From positions 434,001 to 498,000 of the forward strand of contig NZ_FSRQ01000001.1 in NCBI RefSeq assembly GCF_900143185.1: a stretch of 64,000 nucleotides of DNA, written 5' to 3'. Position numbers and translations under genes: made by a program. Each line of letters begins with the position of its first letter. The stretch's first letter is position 1. Below the pieces are notes generated by a model, which ran no database searches, was not told the origin of the DNA, and worked only from the letters and a program-made list of their open reading frames with translations. This document shows, piece after piece, positions 44,951 through 53,333 of this stretch. This stretch comes from Chryseobacterium scophthalmum. GTDB lineage: Bacteria > Bacteroidota > Bacteroidia > Flavobacteriales > Weeksellaceae.

Positions 44951-45395
44951 TTTGTTTTTTTAATCGCATTTCAAGATACTTGCTGGTAAATCCCAGTTTC
45001 TTGTATAAGTGTAATGCCGGATTTTCCGGTTCACAATGGAGTGCGATGTCTCCCTGTGAAGAATCAATAGCTTCCTGCATAAGGTTTTTTCCTATTCCTT
45101 TGCCACGTAGATTTTTGTCGGTAGCAATATATACGAGTATATTTTCAGGAATGTAACCGCCCATTCCGGTTTTATTGACGACGACAGCGCCAACCAAATC
45201 ATTTTTTTCATCTCTTGCTGTAATAACAAGACCTCCCGGTTTATTTCCAAATCCTAACGCGTAGTTAATAGCATCAGAAATATCTGTTTCCGGATCACCG
45301 TATTGTTCCAAATGTTTAAAAAGAAACTGAACGATTTCCTGTTTTTGGTTTTCATTAGCTTTGTTTTCATCTGAATATTTTTGTATTGTTATCAT
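44922..45395 (-). CDS. GNAT family N-acetyltransferase
   Basis: 157 residues from the ATG at 45395, which is chosen because longer frames run into the preceding gene. The acetyl-CoA site is 'YIATDKNLRGKGIGKNLMQE', with the R/Q-x-x-G-x-G/A pattern, and the C-terminal 'ALHLYKKLGFTSKYLEMRLK' is typical of GNAT proteins. It acetylates an amine with acetyl-CoA in the cytoplasm. Its 3' end overlaps the racemase gene by 29 bp, so it may act on the racemase product or substrate, which remains inference. Confidence 0.85.
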   Translation of the reverse strand: MITIQKYSDENKANENQKQEIVQFLFKHLEQYGDPETDISDAINYALGFGNKPGGLVITARDEKNDLVGAVVVNKTGMGGYIPENILVYIATDKNLRGKGIGKNLMQEAIDSSQGDIALHCEPENPALHLYKKLGFTSKYLEMRLKKQNVTHYLKYQ

Positions 45396-45405
45396 AAATT
45401 TTGTT

Positions 45406-46314
45406 TTATCCCGGACAGGGAAGGGTAATATCAAAAGCGGCATTATCACTTAAATCGCTCTTGATTTTCACTTTATTATTCTTCAAGAATAAAAGAGGAA
45501 TATCCGTGTGGTTAATAATTTGTTTGAAAAAATTTTCTAAGAAAAATGACTTCCAGCTGTCTTCATCTTTGTAATTAAGAATAATAATATCTGCATTGTC
45601 TTCCTGCGAAAATTTTGAAATTTGCGTTGCCTTGTCACGGGTCAGTAAAAACTGCGAATCATATTCCTGCGACCGTATGGCAAGGTTTGTTTTTGCTCTT
45701 TGGTAAGCGTCTCTAATTTTTAGTATATCATCTTCATTGCTTATTCCAAGCAGGCTTATAATGCCTTTATTTTTCTTGGCGATTGCGACAGAAAGCTCAA
45801 TTTTGTCGGTTAAATCTTCTAAAACTCTTACAGGAACAAGTATTTTATCAAACGAATATTTACTACACTTTTCTGGTACTAATAAAACAGAGCAATCTAC
45901 TTCCGTTAAAATCTGATAAGATAATGAGCCCAAAAATAGTTGTGCTAAATTCTGTTGTCCCGAGCTTCCGCATATCACAAGATCTACTGATTCAAAATCA
46001 ATTACTTGATTGATTCCAGATACTAAACCGCTATTCTTGATAATTGTTTTAAAATCGAGATCAGGATATTGAGATTTTAAAGATAATTCCAGCTCCTTTA
46101 ATGCGTACTCTGTTTTTTTGTAAATCTCATCGATTGTTTCTGAACCGATAACCTGTTTTCCGGTTCTGTCGATAATGTTATGATTCGTAATATTGTGAAA
46201 TAATATAACTCTTGCTTCATGACGAGCGGCAATATGCACAGCCATTTTGACTGCATTATTTGATTTCTCGGTGAAATCGACCGCCACTAAAAGTGTATTG
46301 ATTAAATTTTGCAT
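45406..46314 (-). CDS. Universal stress protein with two UspA domains
   Basis: 302 residues. Domain 1 begins 'INTLLVAVDFTEKSNNAVKM' and contains 'DLVICGSSGQQNLAQLFLGS', close to the UspA ATP-binding Gly pattern. Domain 2 starts near 150 ('FDKILVPVRVLEDLTDKIEL') and is shorter, lacking the second Gly motif, so it may not bind nucleotide. Such tandem Usp proteins respond to stress or low energy. It precedes the GNAT gene by 10 bp, so it heads the Usp-GNAT-racemase group. Confidence 0.85.
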   Translation of the reverse strand: MQNLINTLLVAVDFTEKSNNAVKMAVHIAARHEARVILFHNITNHNIIDRTGKQVIGSETIDEIYKKTEYALKELELSLKSQYPDLDFKTIIKNSGLVSGINQVIDFESVDLVICGSSGQQNLAQLFLGSLSYQILTEVDCSVLLVPEKCSKYSFDKILVPVRVLEDLTDKIELSVAIAKKNKGIISLLGISNEDDILKIRDAYQRAKTNLAIRSQEYDSQFLLTRDKATQISKFSQEDNADIIILNYKDEDSWKSFFLENFFKQIINHTDIPLLFLKNNKVKIKSDLSDNAAFDITLPCPG

Positions 46315-46350
46315 GATAGTTTATGAAATATTAGTTCAAAAATTAGGATA

Positions 46351-46358
46351 CAAAATTA
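46351..46358 (-). promoter_or_regulatory. Candidate -7 element for the Usp-GNAT-racemase group
   Basis: It reads TAATTTTG on the reverse strand, 37 bp upstream of the Usp start, matching TAnnTTTG. The nearest TTG upstream is only 14 bp away, so the -33 element is not convincing. Confidence 0.4.
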
Positions 46359-46541
46359 CGCAGTATCATTTTCAATTCATGTGAAGAATGAATGCGGTTA
46401 TGGTATATTTTATCTTTTTAAAATATTTAAATATTCAAAAAAAGAAACTGATATAAATTAAATTTAGGTTTATTATTAAATAAAACGGTAAGATTAAATA
46501 TGGTATTATTTGTTTGAAAAGAAGTGGAATGTAATTATATT

Positions 46542-48383
46542 TTACGAAGAATAATCTTTCAAGAGCTGTCTGTAACTTGTAAGTATAGCTGATTTTGAGA
46601 TAAAACCGATAAACTTGTTTTCATCGTCAATAACTGGAAGATGCCATGTGTCGGTATCATCAAACATCTGAATAATGTTTACAAGCTGATCGTTTAAATG
46701 AACAACTGCTTCAGGAACTTTAACCAATTTAGAAATATTCAGTTCTTGGTTTTCATTAAATAAATAAGGGCGAATATCATCTAAGCTAAGAATTCCTTTA
46801 AGTTTATTCTCGTCATCTACAACGGCAAAATTATTCTTTCTTCCATTGCTGATGAGGTTATAAAGCTTCTGTAAAGATGAGTTTTCATTAATGATCTGAG
46901 AGTGAAAATCGATAAAATCTTTAGTTTGCAATGAAGACAAAAGATTGTTATCATGCTTATGCGTAAATATTTTCCCTTGATCTGCCAGATTTTTTAATTC
47001 AGGAGAAATAGGAGCAAACCATTTAGCAATAAGATAAGACATCACGGCAACGATCATCAGCGGAATAAACAGATCGTATCCAAAACTAGATTCTGCAATC
47101 AGGAAAATAGCCGTAAGAGGAGCGTACAATACACCGCTCATTGCACCCGCCATTCCTACCAAAATAAGATTGGTAACAGGAACATTAGAAAATCCTAATG
47201 TTTGACAGATAAAAGCAAATAAAAATCCTACAGATCCGCCTGCAAATAGGGAAGGAGCAAAGTTTCCACCATTTCCACCACTAAAAATAGTAAATGAAGT
47301 TGCAAAAGCTTTTAAAAGACAAACTAAAACAAGAAATACAATAACCGTCCATTCTTTTATTTCAAAATATCTGAAAAGACTGTTGTCGATCACTGAGTTG
47401 ATATTACCATTTGTAAAATCTTTTACCGTATCGTAACCTTCACCAAATAATGGCGGAAAAAGTACACAAAGTAAAGAAAGTACAGCACCTCCAAACATTG
47501 CTTTTCTAAGGCGTGAAAGCTGTAAACCGTGGATGAAATGTTCTACTTTTTGAGAGACAACAACAAAATATCTTGCATAAAGACCTGTTAGAAGCCCAAG
47601 AATTAAATAATAAGGAACATTATAATAATTAAATGGTTCACGGGTATAAAATCTGAATAAAATATCTTCCTGAAGTAATATTCTGGATAATAAACTTCCG
47701 CAAACTGCTGCTACAACAAGAGGAATAAAATCAGTAAATACAACTCCGGTAAGCAAAATTTCGAATGCAAACATAATTCCGGCAATCGGAGCATTGAATG
47801 CAGAAGCAATTCCCGCAGTAGCACCTGCAGCCAAAAGAAGCGTTCGTTCTTTGTAGCTTAGTCTGTACGTTCTTGCATAATTTGAACCAATGGCTGCACC
47901 GGTAACTGCAATAGGACTTTCGATTCCGGCAGAACCACCAAGACCAACAGTAACCGCACTTTGTATAACCTGTGAATACATTTTCACATTAGATACAATA
48001 CTAGAGTTTTGTGCAATTTCGTATAAAATAGCTCCAATTCCTTTTTTGTCTTGTCCTTTAAATAAAGCAATGACAATAGCTGCCGTTAAGACAATCCCAA
48101 GAAACGGAAAAACAATATAGAAGATAATCTGATATTCAAAATGCACCTCATGTGTAATGAAATGATGAATATTATGTACAAATGTTTTTAGAATAACTCC
48201 TGCCAAACCCGCGGTACATCCTACCAGAATACCTGAAAGGATGAGAAACTGATTTCTGCTTAGATGTTTCTTTAGCCAATGAAGAATAATCTCATAGCTG
48301 CGCGCTTTTTTGAGACCATATTGCTGAAAATCTCGTCTAAACTTAAGAAAACTTACGAATTTTTTTTTGTTGTGGAAATTCAC
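46542..48383 (-). CDS. ClC family chloride channel/transporter with CBS domains
   Basis: 613 residues. The ClC core (about 50-460) has 'GLGGSAGIESPIAVTGAAIG', which includes the gating-type Glu, and 'FSGGNGGNFAPSLFAGGSVG', the GxFxP motif. The C-terminal part (about 500-613) has two CBS domains ('FAVVDDENKLKGILSLDDIR', 'WHLPVIDDENKFIGFISKSA'), which sense adenine nucleotides. The protein moves Cl- or exchanges Cl- and H+ across the inner membrane. It stands alone on the reverse strand with a TACCTTTG element upstream. Confidence 0.92.
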   Translation of the reverse strand: MNFHNKKKFVSFLKFRRDFQQYGLKKARSYEIILHWLKKHLSRNQFLILSGILVGCTAGLAGVILKTFVHNIHHFITHEVHFEYQIIFYIVFPFLGIVLTAAIVIALFKGQDKKGIGAILYEIAQNSSIVSNVKMYSQVIQSAVTVGLGGSAGIESPIAVTGAAIGSNYARTYRLSYKERTLLLAAGATAGIASAFNAPIAGIMFAFEILLTGVVFTDFIPLVVAAVCGSLLSRILLQEDILFRFYTREPFNYYNVPYYLILGLLTGLYARYFVVVSQKVEHFIHGLQLSRLRKAMFGGAVLSLLCVLFPPLFGEGYDTVKDFTNGNINSVIDNSLFRYFEIKEWTVIVFLVLVCLLKAFATSFTIFSGGNGGNFAPSLFAGGSVGFLFAFICQTLGFSNVPVTNLILVGMAGAMSGVLYAPLTAIFLIAESSFGYDLFIPLMIVAVMSYLIAKWFAPISPELKNLADQGKIFTHKHDNNLLSSLQTKDFIDFHSQIINENSSLQKLYNLISNGRKNNFAVVDDENKLKGILSLDDIRPYLFNENQELNISKLVKVPEAVVHLNDQLVNIIQMFDDTDTWHLPVIDDENKFIGFISKSAILTSYRQLLKDYSS

Positions 48384-48423
48384 GTTGAAATAAAAATGAA
48401 GTAATTATTAATATACTTACCTG

Positions 48424-48431
48424 CAAAGGTA
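48424..48431 (-). promoter_or_regulatory. Candidate -7 element for the ClC gene
   Basis: TACCTTTG on the reverse strand, 41 bp upstream of the ClC start codon, fits the Bacteroidetes -7 consensus. A TTG lies 14 bp further upstream, closer than usual. Confidence 0.4.
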
Positions 48432-48512
48432 TTAAAATGAATCGACAACTCTTAAGTGATATAAGTCGGATATCTCTAACCCGTTTTCAAACCAGCAGAA
48501 AGCTTTATAATT

Positions 48513-49607
48513 TTACTCTGTTTTATACATTTTAATTCCATCTGCATTGGCATTTAGCAACATCCCATTTCTAATGATATAATTTTCCCATGCGCCGTTT
48601 CCATTATTCTGATCAAAGTTTAAGGTCTTGATTACTTTTCCTTTGTTATCGACGAGAGCATATTTCATTTCTTTTGTTTTAGCATCTTCAATAATCATCC
48701 ATGAAGACTCACCCTGATTATAGGTATCAAAATGCATTTCGCTCCAACCTAATTTTTCATAAGGAATAGATGTAGAAGTGATGGCGTTGGTTGCCAAATC
48801 GAGGTAATAATATTTTAAATAAGTTCGTTTGTCTCCGTATTCACCGGGAAAAGTACAGACTACAGTCAATATGTTTTTATTGATATAACTGTCAAGAAAA
48901 TATTCTGTTTTAGGTGATTTTAAAGAAATTTCAGAGTACTTTCCATTTTTGTACGCCATAATATTTGGCTGATCGGGATGGATGTAATTTCCGAATAAAA
49001 ATAGATTAGATTTATCAACTGCAATTTTCTTTGGTGTTGCCAAATATTGTGTGCTTGTATGTCTTACAAACTTTTTTGTATCTAAATTATAATTGATAAT
49101 TTCATTCTTAAAATCAGCGGAGTAGGTGGTGCCGTTAGAAATTCTATAGCCGAAAATCAGATTCGAGCTATTGATTACGATATTTGATGGACTGTTGAAA
49201 GTGCGTCCAAAATTCACTTTATCTTCAATCTTACCATCAAGATTAATGGTGAACAATTTCATAAAAACATCTTCATCTGCTCCTTTTGTTTTTCCCTGAA
49301 TAACTAATGCATAAATTTTGTCTTTATGCCTTTTTACAGCAAAAATTTTATTGGTATGTTCATCACCTATTTTCAGTGTCCATTTAGGTTTTAGATTGGT
49401 ATCATAATGTATCAGATAAGCGTCACAAGCATTTCCATCATTGATTACGGTTTTAAAACTGAATCCGGCACAGTAAATATCCTCATCAACCCAATCTACA
49501 TCTTCCACATATTCTACCATGTCAAAAGTCGCTTTGGTCACCAATTGCTGACCAAAAGCGATAGAGGTAAAAGACATCATAGCAAAGAATAAAGCTCTTA
49601 TTTTCAT
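48513..49607 (-). CDS. Secreted protein of unknown function
   Basis: 364 residues with signal peptide ('MKIRALFFAMMSFTSIAFGQ'). The rest is a chain of beta strands with repeated aromatic/polar blocks ('DIYCAGFSFKTVINDGNACD', 'LKPKWTLKIGDEHTNKIFAV', 'LFGNYIHPDQPNIMAYKNGK') that could be a beta-propeller. No catalytic motif recognised. A good promoter lies just upstream, and the next gene on the strand is about 105 bp away, so it is probably transcribed alone. The likely location is periplasm or surface. Confidence 0.65.
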   Translation of the reverse strand: MKIRALFFAMMSFTSIAFGQQLVTKATFDMVEYVEDVDWVDEDIYCAGFSFKTVINDGNACDAYLIHYDTNLKPKWTLKIGDEHTNKIFAVKRHKDKIYALVIQGKTKGADEDVFMKLFTINLDGKIEDKVNFGRTFNSPSNIVINSSNLIFGYRISNGTTYSADFKNEIINYNLDTKKFVRHTSTQYLATPKKIAVDKSNLFLFGNYIHPDQPNIMAYKNGKYSEISLKSPKTEYFLDSYINKNILTVVCTFPGEYGDKRTYLKYYYLDLATNAITSTSIPYEKLGWSEMHFDTYNQGESSWMIIEDAKTKEMKYALVDNKGKVIKTLNFDQNNGNGAWENYIIRNGMLLNANADGIKMYKTE

Positions 49608-49633
49608 ATCAATACTATTTAAGATTATTTCTA

Positions 49634-49663
49634 CAAAAATAATGAGTTAAGACATACTTCAAA
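49634..49663 (-). promoter_or_regulatory. Bacteroidetes-type promoter of the secreted-protein gene
   Basis: On the reverse strand a TTTG -33 element (49660-49663) and TATTTTTG (-7, 49634-49641) are 18 bp apart, matching the Bacteroidetes TTTG / TAnnTTTG pattern. The start codon is 27 bp downstream of the -7 element. Confidence 0.6.
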
Positions 49664-49712
49664 GATTTAACTTAATAATATCTCTCAGTTTTTTTTAATG
49701 CTGTTTAAATGA

Positions 49713-50198
49713 TTATTTTTTTGGAGTCAAAGAAAAATTATCCACATAAACTGCTTGATGCACTCCATTTAAGACAACTTTTACTCCCAAGTTTGAATCT
49801 TTCTGTAGAGAAACATCAAAAGTTTTTTTAGTTCCTGTAATTTTTGAAGATTTAGCAATTGAAACATAAGATTTAGGATCAGATGCATTGTTGATTGAGA
49901 ACAATTCCATTGTAGTTTCTCCACCGTTGTCAGACGCATCAAGAGTCAATGTATATTTTCCAGCTTTAATTTTTGGAGTTATCAGATACATGTTTTCTCT
50001 TGGGCTGTTCATCGAATAAAACACGATTTTTTTATCACTGCTGTAAAGCATTGCTTTTCCTGGTTGAGCGATCCAACATTTATTCATTTCTTTCCAGGTA
50101 TCAAAATTTTCTGTAAGTGATGATACAGTTTTGCACTGTGCGTTTACAGTTGCAAATCCTCCCAAAGCTACCAATCCTGCAAATACGATTTTTCTCAT
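49713..50198 (-). CDS. Small secreted protein, carbohydrate-binding-like beta fold
   Basis: 161 residues: signal peptide ('KIVFAGLVALGGFATVNAQ') followed by 'VSSLTENFDTWKEMNKCWIA' and 'YLITPKIKAGKYTLTLDASD', then 'AVYVDNFSLTPKK' at the end. That pattern is common in jelly-roll domains of Bacteroidetes secreted proteins (choice-of-anchor or carbohydrate-binding type). No enzyme motif. It is probably transcribed alone. The ligand is unknown, and a structural or binding role is an inference. Confidence 0.65.
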   Translation of the reverse strand: MRKIVFAGLVALGGFATVNAQCKTVSSLTENFDTWKEMNKCWIAQPGKAMLYSSDKKIVFYSMNSPRENMYLITPKIKAGKYTLTLDASDNGGETTMELFSINNASDPKSYVSIAKSSKITGTKKTFDVSLQKDSNLGVKVVLNGVHQAVYVDNFSLTPKK

Positions 50199-50368
50199 AA
50201 GTTATTTATATATTTTTGAAGTAAAAATACTTAAAAATGCTTGTATCAGGAAGTCCTTATTTAATGATTTACGTTAGCTTTTTGATCTTTTTTTGCAGAA
50301 AATTTTATTAAAAAAAGAGAATATTTTTGATTTGATGAAACATTTTGAATGTTCAGAAAATCCTTTCA

Positions 50369-51154
50369 TTAAATTGAAATAAAACCTTCCATGTACAACA
50401 CTGCATTTCCGCCTAGTTCAACTCTGTCGTTGAGAAGTCTGCAATTTAATTTCCCGCTTCTGCTTGAAGATTGAAATGCCGTCAATTCAGTTTTATCTAA
50501 TGTTTTTGCCCAATACGGAGTAAGTGTTGTGTGAGCAGAACCACAAACCGGATCTTCGTTTATCCCAACTCCGGGAGCGAAAAATCTCGATACAAAATCA
50601 CTGTTTGTACCTTTTGCTGTCACTATAAGTCCTCTTGCATCTAATTTTGAAATGACCTCTAAATTGGGGAGTATTGAAATAATATCTTTTTCATTGTCAA
50701 ATACCAACATAAAATCTGTTTTTCCTTTGAAAGCTGCTTTTGGTGTTTTATTGGTCGCATTCAATAGATCTTCCGTGATCTCTGTTTCAGAATAATGATC
50801 TGCAGGAAAATTAAGTAAAAACTGATCTTCTTTAATTTCTACACTTAACTTTCCACTGTAAACCGTTTGAAAATTGATCAGGTTTCCTTTAAATCCTTCT
50901 AAATGATGCAAAACATAAGCACTTGCTAAAGTAGCGTGTCCACATAAAGCGACTTCAACGGTTGGCGTAAACCATCTGATTTCAAAACCATCTTCTTTGG
51001 GGACATAAAATGCAGTTTCGGCAAGATTGTTTTCTGCTGCAATTTTCTGTAAAGTTTCTTCCGGCAGCCATTCTTCGAGAGGGCAAACTGCAGCAGGATT
51101 TCCTTTAAATACTTCATCGGTAAACGCATCAACCTGATATATTTTTAATTTCAT
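50369..51154 (-). CDS. PhzF family isomerase-like protein
   Basis: 261 residues. PhzF features are clear: 'QVDAFTDEVFKGNPAAVCPL' at the start, 'NNLAETAFYV' with the catalytic Glu, 'VALCGHATLASAYVL' and 'GINEDPVCGSAHTTLTPYW'. PhzF proteins catalyse isomerisation or epimerisation of small molecules; the substrate is open here. A MocR-type regulator is encoded just upstream on the same strand, and a direct-repeat site at 51203-51233 lies in the gap, so the gene is probably controlled by that protein. Confidence 0.9.
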   Translation of the reverse strand: MKLKIYQVDAFTDEVFKGNPAAVCPLEEWLPEETLQKIAAENNLAETAFYVPKEDGFEIRWFTPTVEVALCGHATLASAYVLHHLEGFKGNLINFQTVYSGKLSVEIKEDQFLLNFPADHYSETEITEDLLNATNKTPKAAFKGKTDFMLVFDNEKDIISILPNLEVISKLDARGLIVTAKGTNSDFVSRFFAPGVGINEDPVCGSAHTTLTPYWAKTLDKTELTAFQSSSRSGKLNCRLLNDRVELGGNAVLYMEGFISI

Positions 51155-51171
51155 TGTTTTTGATTTTAAGT

Positions 51172-51233
51172 CAAAGTTCAGAAATAAATTTCATCAATTA
51201 CAGATACAGAAATGTGTAATTTGATGGATACAG
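51172..51233 (-). promoter_or_regulatory. MocR-type operator and -7 element upstream of the PhzF gene
   Basis: GATACAG occurs at 51203-51209 and 51227-51233, a 24-bp direct repeat (two helical turns plus). A GAACTTTG near-match to the -7 consensus lies at 51172-51179 on the reverse strand. The arrangement is duplicated at 53170-53231 with exactly the same spacing. MocR proteins bind direct repeats, and the regulator is encoded next door. Confidence 0.7.
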
Positions 51234-51234
51234 T

Positions 51235-52650
51235 TTAGAGTGCGTTTTTAACAATTGTTCCTAATCTTTTCAGATCATTCTCAAGACCTTCGTCCCATTT
51301 TAAAGCAAAATTCAGTCTCATGCAATTATTAAACTGATCGTGTTGCGTAAACATTCTGCCGGGTGCAAAACTTATATTTTGTTTTACAGCAACATCGTAG
51401 AGTTGTGCCGTATCAATTCTATTGTCTAATTCCAGCCAAAGCACAAATCCGCCTTGTGGCTGAGAAATTTTAGTATTTTCAGGGAAATATTCTTCAACAG
51501 CTCTTTGATATTTCAAACAATTCGTATGAAGCTTTTGTCTAAATCCTCTTAAATGGTGATCGTACCTTCCGTTTTCCAAAAAATCGGCAATCACTTCCTG
51601 ATAAAGAGGTGGTGTAGAAATCGTCTGAATAAGTTTTTGCCTCAAAATTTTCTCCTTATACTTTCCGGGCGCTACCCAACCCACTCTGTAACCAGGCGCC
51701 AAAGTTTTGGAAACAGAACCGCACCACATAACGATTCCTGCTTCGTCAAAGGCTTTGCAGGGTTTTGGCCTGCTTGTACCAAAGTAAAGATTACCATAAA
51801 GGTCATCTTCTATTAACGGAATATTGTGGTACGTAAGCAATTGTACCAGTTCTTTTTTTGTTTCTTCAGGCATCAAAGAGCCTAAAGGATTGCTGAAATT
51901 ACTGATAAAACAGCATGCATTAATCTTGTGAATGACTTTTTTTAAAGCTTCAATATCAACTCCTGTAACTGGATGCGTGGGCAATTCGATCACGTTCAGC
52001 CCCATTGCTTTTGCAATCTGAATAATTCCAAAATAAACAGGGCTTTCAATCGCAAGTGTATCGCCTCTTTTGGTAACTGCCATCAGACAATTAAAGATAG
52101 CATTCATCGCACCTGAGGTCGTTATTAGATCGTCTTCAGTAATTTTTCCTTCTAAAACGAGAGACCATTTTGCTATATTTCTTCTTAGATTCAGGCTTCC
52201 TTCCAAAGGTTCGTAAGCAGTTCCGCTACCTTCTAAGTTTCTTATTGTTTTAATGACTCCCTTATTTAATTTTGCAATAGGCAGGAAACTGGGATCTGGA
52301 ACTCCCAAAGAAAACTGTCGTATATCTTTGTAGTGAAGTGTGTCGAATACTTTACTGATGAGGTCTTCCGGATCAGACTCATTCTGGCAAGTTTCAGGTT
52401 TGCTTATTGATGGAAGAGCGCATTTTCTCTGTGATGTTTTGCTTACGTAGTACCCCGACTTTGGTCTCGATTCAATAAGAGATTTGCTTTCTAATTCTAA
52501 AAAAGCCAGTTTTACGGTATTGAGACTTACATCATATATTTTCTGAACAGAGCGTATCGACGGCAATTTATCTCCAATTCTTAAAGTTTCAGACAGGATT
52601 TGATCTTCTAAAATTTTTGCAATTTTTACATAAAGGATTTCCTTCGTCAT
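51235..52650 (-). CDS. MocR-type regulator (GntR DNA-binding domain fused to aminotransferase-like domain)
   Basis: 471 residues from the ATG at 52650; an earlier ATG at 52704 only adds 18 unconserved residues. The winged helix 'TLRIGDKLPSIRSVQKIYDV' and 'SLNTVKLAFLELESKSLIE' occupy the first 70 residues. The fold-I aminotransferase part has 'WCGSVSKTLAPGYRVGWVAP' with the PLP Lys. MocR proteins sense vitamin B6 or an amino-acid signal. Two GATACAG direct repeats near its neighbours PhzF and a small gene suggest it regulates both. Confidence 0.9.
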   Translation of the reverse strand: MTKEILYVKIAKILEDQILSETLRIGDKLPSIRSVQKIYDVSLNTVKLAFLELESKSLIESRPKSGYYVSKTSQRKCALPSISKPETCQNESDPEDLISKVFDTLHYKDIRQFSLGVPDPSFLPIAKLNKGVIKTIRNLEGSGTAYEPLEGSLNLRRNIAKWSLVLEGKITEDDLITTSGAMNAIFNCLMAVTKRGDTLAIESPVYFGIIQIAKAMGLNVIELPTHPVTGVDIEALKKVIHKINACCFISNFSNPLGSLMPEETKKELVQLLTYHNIPLIEDDLYGNLYFGTSRPKPCKAFDEAGIVMWCGSVSKTLAPGYRVGWVAPGKYKEKILRQKLIQTISTPPLYQEVIADFLENGRYDHHLRGFRQKLHTNCLKYQRAVEEYFPENTKISQPQGGFVLWLELDNRIDTAQLYDVAVKQNISFAPGRMFTQHDQFNNCMRLNFALKWDEGLENDLKRLGTIVKNAL

Positions 52651-52757
52651 TATCGTATGTTCTGTTTTGAGTAAATTTATTAAAATTATGCTTCTAAATA
52701 TCAAATAATAATTTGTAGAAATTTAGAAAATTGTAATCACAATCATTAAATCTAAGA

Positions 52758-53150
52758 TTAACTAGACCAGTTCAGCCAATCTACCATTCTTGTGATTGAA
52801 TTCTTCATTCCTTTATGGTCTAATTCTTTTTTAGATAAATACTTCTGCTTTGATTGATTAATGAATCTACTTTCCAAATCTCCAAAAGAATATTCAGGAT
52901 TAATGATTGCATTGAAAACAATCTCTTCAGAACTATTAACCGTAAAATATGAATACCCGATAATTAGATCTCCTTTAACCAGCTTATAGATAGGGAATCC
53001 AAATTCTTTCGTCAGTTCAGGTTGATTAAAATGTTCACTTTGGTTCTCAATTTCTGTTTGGGAAAAATATAGATCTGTTATTTTAGTTAAATCGGAAAGA
53101 TGTACAGGTTCAAATTTTAAAGCTGTTTCCTCTTTTATTGTTGTGGGCAT
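52758..53150 (-). CDS. Hypothetical protein in the MocR regulon
   Basis: 130 residues, no signal peptide or TM. The start 'KFEPVHLSDLTKITDLYFSQ' and 'YSYFTVNSSEEIVFNAIIN' loosely recall a GNAT-type fold, but the acetyl-CoA motif is absent, so no family is claimed. Upstream, at the same distance as for the PhzF gene, lie a -7 element and the direct repeat GATACAG with a 24-bp period, so it is likely controlled by the adjacent MocR regulator. Confidence 0.6.
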   Translation of the reverse strand: MPTTIKEETALKFEPVHLSDLTKITDLYFSQTEIENQSEHFNQPELTKEFGFPIYKLVKGDLIIGYSYFTVNSSEEIVFNAIINPEYSFGDLESRFINQSKQKYLSKKELDHKGMKNSITRMVDWLNWSS

Positions 53151-53169
53151 ATTGTTTTTATTATGTAAA

Positions 53170-53231
53170 CAAATTTATTTACATCAACCCAATAATTACA
53201 GATACAGAAATGAGTTATTTAATGGATACAG
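53170..53231 (-). promoter_or_regulatory. MocR-type operator and -7 element upstream of the small gene
   Basis: TAAATTTG (53170-53177 on the reverse strand) is a full -7 match. GATACAG is at 53201-53207 and 53225-53231. Distance from -7 to first repeat is 24 bp, the same as at the PhzF site. No -33 TTTG is present, which would fit an activator replacing it. Confidence 0.7.
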
Positions 53232-53333
53232 TTTTGTGTTCAAAATAATTTTTATTGTTTAAATTTATACTATTCATGAAGGTTTCGAAGTTGCCAATGT
53301 TGAAAATGACAGTTGCTATTTACAGAGAATGTC

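Noticed and set aside
49407..49592. Short forward-strand frame inside the secreted protein gene
   Set aside because: Antisense shadow of a gene with a clear signal peptide; no independent coding evidence.
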